Source of the DNA: Stappia indica
GTDB lineage: Bacteria; Pseudomonadota; Alphaproteobacteria; Rhizobiales; Stappiaceae
Reading direction: 5' to 3'
Assembly (NCBI RefSeq): GCF_020177335.1
Contig: NZ_JAIVMG010000008.1
Coordinates: 124,001 to 188,000 of the forward strand
Length of the DNA stretch: 64,000 bases
Position numbers and translations under genes: made by a program. The first letter of the stretch is position 1, and every line of letters starts with the position of its first letter. Positions 60,910 through 64,000 of this stretch are shown one piece after another. The notes beneath the pieces were generated by a model. That model was not told the DNA's origin. It worked only from the letters and a program-made list of their open reading frames with translations, and ran no database searches.

Positions 60910-61557
60910 ATGAATCCGCAATTCCCAGCCGATGCCGCACCAGTCAAGCTCTACCGCAATCCGAAATCGGGGCACAGCCACAGGGTTGAGCTGATGTTGT
61001 CGCTGCTTGGCGTGCCCTACGAGCTCGTCGATCTGGACATGGCGGGCGGTGCGCACAAGGCGCCTGCGTTCCTCAAGATCAACCCTTTCGGCCAGGTTCC
61101 GGCAATCGATGACAACGGCACCACCTTGGCCGATTCCAGCGCCATCCTGGTCTATCTGGTCAAGAAGTACCCCGATGGCCACGCGTGGCTGCCGGATGAT
61201 CCCGTTGCGGCGGCCGAAGTGCAGCGCTGGCTGTCGGTGGCCGCCGGAGAGATCGCCGCAGGTCCGGCGGCGGCCCGGCTGGCCGTGCTAATCGGTGTCC
61301 CGCTCGACCGTGACGCCGCCAGGGCCAAGGCGCACAGGCTGTTCGCGGTCATGGAGGCGATCCTGCAGGACCGGCCGTTCCTTGCCGGCAAGGCCATCAC
61401 CATCGCCGATATCGCCGGCTATACCTATATCGCCCATGCTCCGGAAGGGGGCGTCAGCCTGGAAGGCTACCCGGCGCTTCGGGCATGGCTCGCCCGGATC
61501 GAGGCGCTGCCGGGCTTCGTCGGCATGGTGCGCTCCCCCGTTCTCGAAGAAACCTGA
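60910..61557 (+). CDS. Glutathione S-transferase family protein
   Basis: A 215-residue GST. The thioredoxin-like N-terminal domain has [32 protein letters not shown] and [31 protein letters not shown], with the cis-Pro (QVPAI) and the ADSSAI glutathione-binding motif. The helical C-terminal domain has [20 protein letters not shown] near residue 165. The ATG at 60910 is favoured over 60904 because GGGAGG ends at 60901. It is co-directional with the PNPOx-like gene 18 bp downstream and is likely one operon with it. Confidence 0.9.
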   Translation: MNPQFPADAAPVKLYRNPKSGHSHRVELMLSLLGVPYELVDLDMAGGAHKAPAFLKINPFGQVPAIDDNGTTLADSSAILVYLVKKYPDGHAWLPDDPVAAAEVQRWLSVAAGEIAAGPAAARLAVLIGVPLDRDAARAKAHRLFAVMEAILQDRPFLAGKAITIADIAGYTYIAHAPEGGVSLEGYPALRAWLARIEALPGFVGMVRSPVLEET

Positions 61558-61575
61558 GAAGGAAAGCGAGGCGGC

Positions 61576-62460
61576 ATGACCCAGGCCAATCGGATCTTCC
61601 ACGCGGGCGAACGCGCGATGCAGGAGCGCGCCGGTGTGTCCGAGGAGTGGCGCGCCCGCGCCGCCCGCGCCATCCGCGCGGCCATGCCGGAGCAGCACCA
61701 GCGCTTCTTCGAAAGCCTGCCGCTCTTGTTTCTCGGCCTGCAGGACGGGATGGGCCGGCCTTGGGCCACCGCCTGCCTGCTTCCCGAGGGGGCGCGGACC
61801 ACGAGCGCCGGGCTCTCACTCAGCGGCCGCCCGGTTCTTGCCGAAACGCTCGGTCTCGACCTGCGGCCAGGAGCCAAGGTGGCCGTGCTTGGGCTGGAAT
61901 TTGCCACCCGGCGGCGGAACCGGATGAATGGCACGATCACCGCTGCGGAAGGCGAAGGGCTGGACATCGCCGTCGAGCAGAGCTTTGGCAACTGCCCGAA
62001 ATACATCCGCACGCGCACGTTTCCTCAGCCTGCCGGGCCCCAACGCCAGCCTGAGGGCACCCGCGTCACCATGGACAATGCGGCGGCGCGCCGGATCCTC
62101 TCTTACGCGGACACATTCTTCATCGCGTCTCATGCGAAGGGCGGGACGGATGTGTCTCATCGCGGCGGCGCGCCCGGGTTCCTCCGTTTGAGCGGGGACG
62201 GCACGCTCTGCTTTCCCGATTACGCCGGCAATCGCTTCTTTAATACGCTCGGCAATATCGGCGTCAGTGGCCGTGCCGGGCTGTTCATCCCCGATTTTGC
62301 CAGCGGTGACGCCCTCCTGCTGACGGGTTCCGCTGGTGTCGATTGGTCCCCCGCTCGGGCTGCGGCGTTCGAGGGCGCCGAGCGCGTGGTGGACATGGTG
62401 CCGGAAGAGGTCTGGCATGTCCGCAACGCGCTGCCGCCCGCCGTCCTTGCCGGCGAATGA
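61576..62460 (+). CDS. Pyridoxamine 5'-phosphate oxidase-like flavoprotein
   Basis: A 294-residue protein with two PNPOx-like parts, the second around 175-260 (FIASHAKGGTDVSHRGGAPGFLRLSGDGTLCFPDYAGNRFFNTLGN) carrying the split-barrel FMN-binding pattern. The first part (30-140) includes FFESLPLLFLGLQDGMGRPWATACL. The RILSYADTFFIAS region is characteristic of this family of uncharacterised FMN proteins. One upstream Cys (NCPKYI) is conserved. It lies 18 bp after the GST gene. Substrate unknown. Confidence 0.85.
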   Translation: MTQANRIFHAGERAMQERAGVSEEWRARAARAIRAAMPEQHQRFFESLPLLFLGLQDGMGRPWATACLLPEGARTTSAGLSLSGRPVLAETLGLDLRPGAKVAVLGLEFATRRRNRMNGTITAAEGEGLDIAVEQSFGNCPKYIRTRTFPQPAGPQRQPEGTRVTMDNAAARRILSYADTFFIASHAKGGTDVSHRGGAPGFLRLSGDGTLCFPDYAGNRFFNTLGNIGVSGRAGLFIPDFASGDALLLTGSAGVDWSPARAAAFEGAERVVDMVPEEVWHVRNALPPAVLAGE

Positions 62461-62788
62461 CCTGATATGCGCCCGGCCGCACCGGCCAACCGTAGCGCAA
62501 AATCACTTGTTGGCCGGGCGCCCCCCCTCCCACAAGTCGCCTGCTCCCACCCCGCTTCCGCACGGGCATTGTCTGGCTCTGCAGCGCTACCCAGGGGGGC
62601 AGGGGCGCGAAAGGTTGAAGTTTGGGTTGAAGCAGTTAATGGTCTGCGTGTAGAGGGGGAGGTGGGGCGGTGGATGATGAATTCTCTTCTATTGTCATTT
62701 AAATTACGACGAATTATAATAAATAATATTATTATGATATAATTTTCATTATAATTCATGTTGTAAAGTTTATGAAGACGGGTAGGCT
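62461..62788 (+). other. Intergenic region with AT-rich tract
   Basis: A 328-bp gap between the PNPOx-like gene and the receiver gene. The last part, about 62675-62760, is almost pure A/T with many TAAT and ATTAT runs, in sharp contrast to the surrounding roughly 65% GC DNA. It may be the promoter of the next gene, bound by a nucleoid silencer, or a scar of transfer. No tRNA or ORF is seen. Confidence 0.6.
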
Positions 62789-63436
62789 ATGCTTGAGCTA
62801 GAATATTTGAGTGATGGTGTGAAGGGGTGTTCTTTTTTATATTATATAAGTTACCTGATTCCGCACCTTATTTGGTCAGGTCTAATAGTTTTTGTTTTGT
62901 TTTGGGTGGGGCGAGAGAGGCTATTGGGCGCGCTGGGGCGGGTTGAGAAGTTGAATGTTGCAGGGCTCGAAATAGGGTTTCAGCATGCAATTGAAGAGGC
63001 GGCTGATCAGCGAGCACAGAAATTATCTGCCGCCGATCTTGGACGCGTTTCGCGTCGCCTTGCGCAGTCCTCGCAATTACTGGAGGGGGCTCGCATACTT
63101 TGGGTTGATGACTCGCCGGAAAATAACCGAAGAGAGCAGGAGTTGTTTGAAGAGGCTGGCGCAAAGGTTGATGTGCGACTGACTAATGACGAAGCGAGCC
63201 GGGCGTTGGAGCGGACGCGCTACGATGTCATTCTGTCGGATGTGGCAAGGCCAGGAGAGGAAAAGGCTGGCCTCAAATTCGCAGAAGCGCTCGCCCGAAA
63301 GAAATTTGCTCCACCTGTTATTCTATACGTCGGCCGGCTCGAGAAACCCCTTCCGGCTGCGGTGTTTGGTGCCACTCAGCGGCCCGATGAGTTGGTTCAT
63401 CTCGTGCTTGATGTGCTTGCGCGCGTTCGGAGTTGA
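62789..63436 (+). CDS. Membrane-anchored receiver-domain protein
   Basis: A 215-residue protein. An N-terminal membrane helix (about 20-42, ISYLIPHLIWSGLIVFVLFWVG) is followed by a linker coiled coil (45-95). A CheY-like receiver domain occupies about 98-215: ARILWVDDSPENNRREQELFE holds the acidic pair and YDVILSDVARPGEEK holds the likely phosphorylated Asp near residue 150. The usual Lys of beta-5 is replaced in LYVGRLEKP. Codon use and GC are lower than the neighbours, and an AT-rich tract precedes it, both signs of transfer. There is no output domain and no kinase gene adjacent, so the partner is unknown. Confidence 0.75.
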   Translation: MLELEYLSDGVKGCSFLYYISYLIPHLIWSGLIVFVLFWVGRERLLGALGRVEKLNVAGLEIGFQHAIEEAADQRAQKLSAADLGRVSRRLAQSSQLLEGARILWVDDSPENNRREQELFEEAGAKVDVRLTNDEASRALERTRYDVILSDVARPGEEKAGLKFAEALARKKFAPPVILYVGRLEKPLPAAVFGATQRPDELVHLVLDVLARVRS

Positions 63437-63450
63437 TCTCATCTGCCCCT

Positions 63451-63495
63451 TCCCACCAACCGCCACCGCAGGGCTGCCATGCAGTGGCGGTGGGA
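63451..63495 (+). terminator. Hairpin downstream of receiver gene
   Basis: ACCGCCAC (63459-63466) pairs with GTGGCGGT (63484-63491), and TCCCA/TGGGA extend the stem with a small bulge. There is no T-run. The 309-bp gap to the next gene contains nothing else I can identify. Confidence 0.4.
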
Positions 63496-63745
63496 CGGGG
63501 TGCTTGACATAAGTTACGATTAGTAATTTAAGGGCGGTCGCAATTCGCGTATCAACCCCGGCCCGGTGCCATGTTCTCATCTGCCCTCCTCTTCATCAGC
63601 GATCCCGCGTGGGCGGGAGACCGGGCCGACCGGCGGGACCTCCCGCGCCGTTGGCGCCGGGGCCGCTGCATGCACTGTCCTCCCGGTCCGTGACGTGCCG
63701 GCCCCTGGCCGTCCTTTCGCGCGTTGGATTTCACGGAGACAGAAG

Positions 63746-64000
63746 ATGCAGGGCATCAAGAGACGGGTCACCTATGTGGCCCTTTACGAGGCGTTGACCT
63801 TCCTCATCATCAGCGCCGCCTTTATCGCCGCCTCGGGCAAGGATGCGGTGCATTCCGGCAGCCTCGGAGTGATGACCGTCGTCGTCGCCATCGTCTGGAA
63901 CACGATTTACAACAGCCTGTTCGAGATGTGGGAGGCGGGCCGCGCCCGCCGTGGCCGCTCGCTCGGCCGGCGTATCGCTCATGCGGTCGGCTTTGAAGTC
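63746..64000 (+). CDS. PACE-type efflux transporter, N-terminal part
   Basis: The first 85 codons of a gene that runs off the window. MQGIKRRVTYVALYEALTFL, then SAAFIAASGKDAVHSGSLGVM and WNTIYNSLFEMWEAGRARRG match the first bacterial transmembrane pair (BTP) domain of the proteobacterial antimicrobial compound efflux (PACE) family. Members export biocides such as chlorhexidine or acriflavine and, natively, polyamines. Two of the four expected helices are visible. GGAG precedes the ATG. Confidence 0.85.
   Translation, partial: MQGIKRRVTYVALYEALTFLIISAAFIAASGKDAVHSGSLGVMTVVVAIVWNTIYNSLFEMWEAGRARRGRSLGRRIAHAVGFEV

Overview
The window is high-GC DNA from a free-living alphaproteobacterium, most likely Hyphomicrobiales or a relative. 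This is judged from codon use, OpgH/OpgC, HemP with a DUF2325 neighbour, DUF6460 and DUF5368 proteins, and a CIO-type cytochrome bd; the family cannot be resolved from sequence alone. Most of it is ordinary chromosome with small operons, many coupled by ATGA or TGATG overlaps. No IS element, prophage, CRISPR array or rRNA is visible.

0-15 kb: the 5' end of an acyl carrier protein gene, a PcaF-type thiolase, and a four-gene minus-strand operon (MDR dehydrogenase, atypical PTPS-like protein, GT4 glycosyltransferase, methyltransferase) that may make a modified glycosylated pterin. Then opgH, a membrane protein, a coupled CoA-transferase/TPP-enzyme pair, a YeeE-type sulfur transporter, a TTC38-like TPR protein and opgC. 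15-25 kb: an LpqC-type esterase, the CIO cytochrome bd operon with a DUF2474 subunit, a potassium channel carrying a zinc ribbon, an M19 dipeptidase, mtnA facing a class II aldolase (a likely methylthio-DHAP shunt pair), and a DUF2325 gene divergent from hemP. 25-34 kb: pheS, an unknown membrane protein and pheT in one operon, a nucleotidyltransferase overlapping a pabB-pabC fusion, msrA, a DUF6460 protein and tRNA-Ser(GGA).

34-53.4 kb: just after tRNA-Ser lies a different block that looks like an acquired fitness island. It holds an Rrf2 regulator with a near-perfect operator, a multi-pass membrane protein, two cysteine-containing Crp/Fnr proteins, cydDC, cydABX, a mitochondrial-type sulfide:quinone oxidoreductase, a DUF5368 protein, a bacterioferritin-like protein lacking the haem methionine, a SLAC1-type channel, an OxyR without its resolving cysteine, a 1-Cys peroxiredoxin, a DUF2892 protein and a persulfide dioxygenase-like hydrolase. 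Three decayed genes lie among them. Four copies of a 15-bp palindrome, GGTGAY-N3-RTCACC, precede four of its transcription units and suggest one regulon. The contents fit sulfide/persulfide and peroxide handling coupled to sulfide-resistant respiration.

53.5-64 kb: a TauE/SafE exporter, a HutD protein, a TetR-controlled DevBCA/MacAB-like exporter operon, a LysR gene divergent from a CMD protein with two repeated LysR-type sites, GST and PNPOx-like genes, an AT-rich tract leading into a membrane-anchored receiver protein of foreign composition, and the start of a PACE-type efflux gene.
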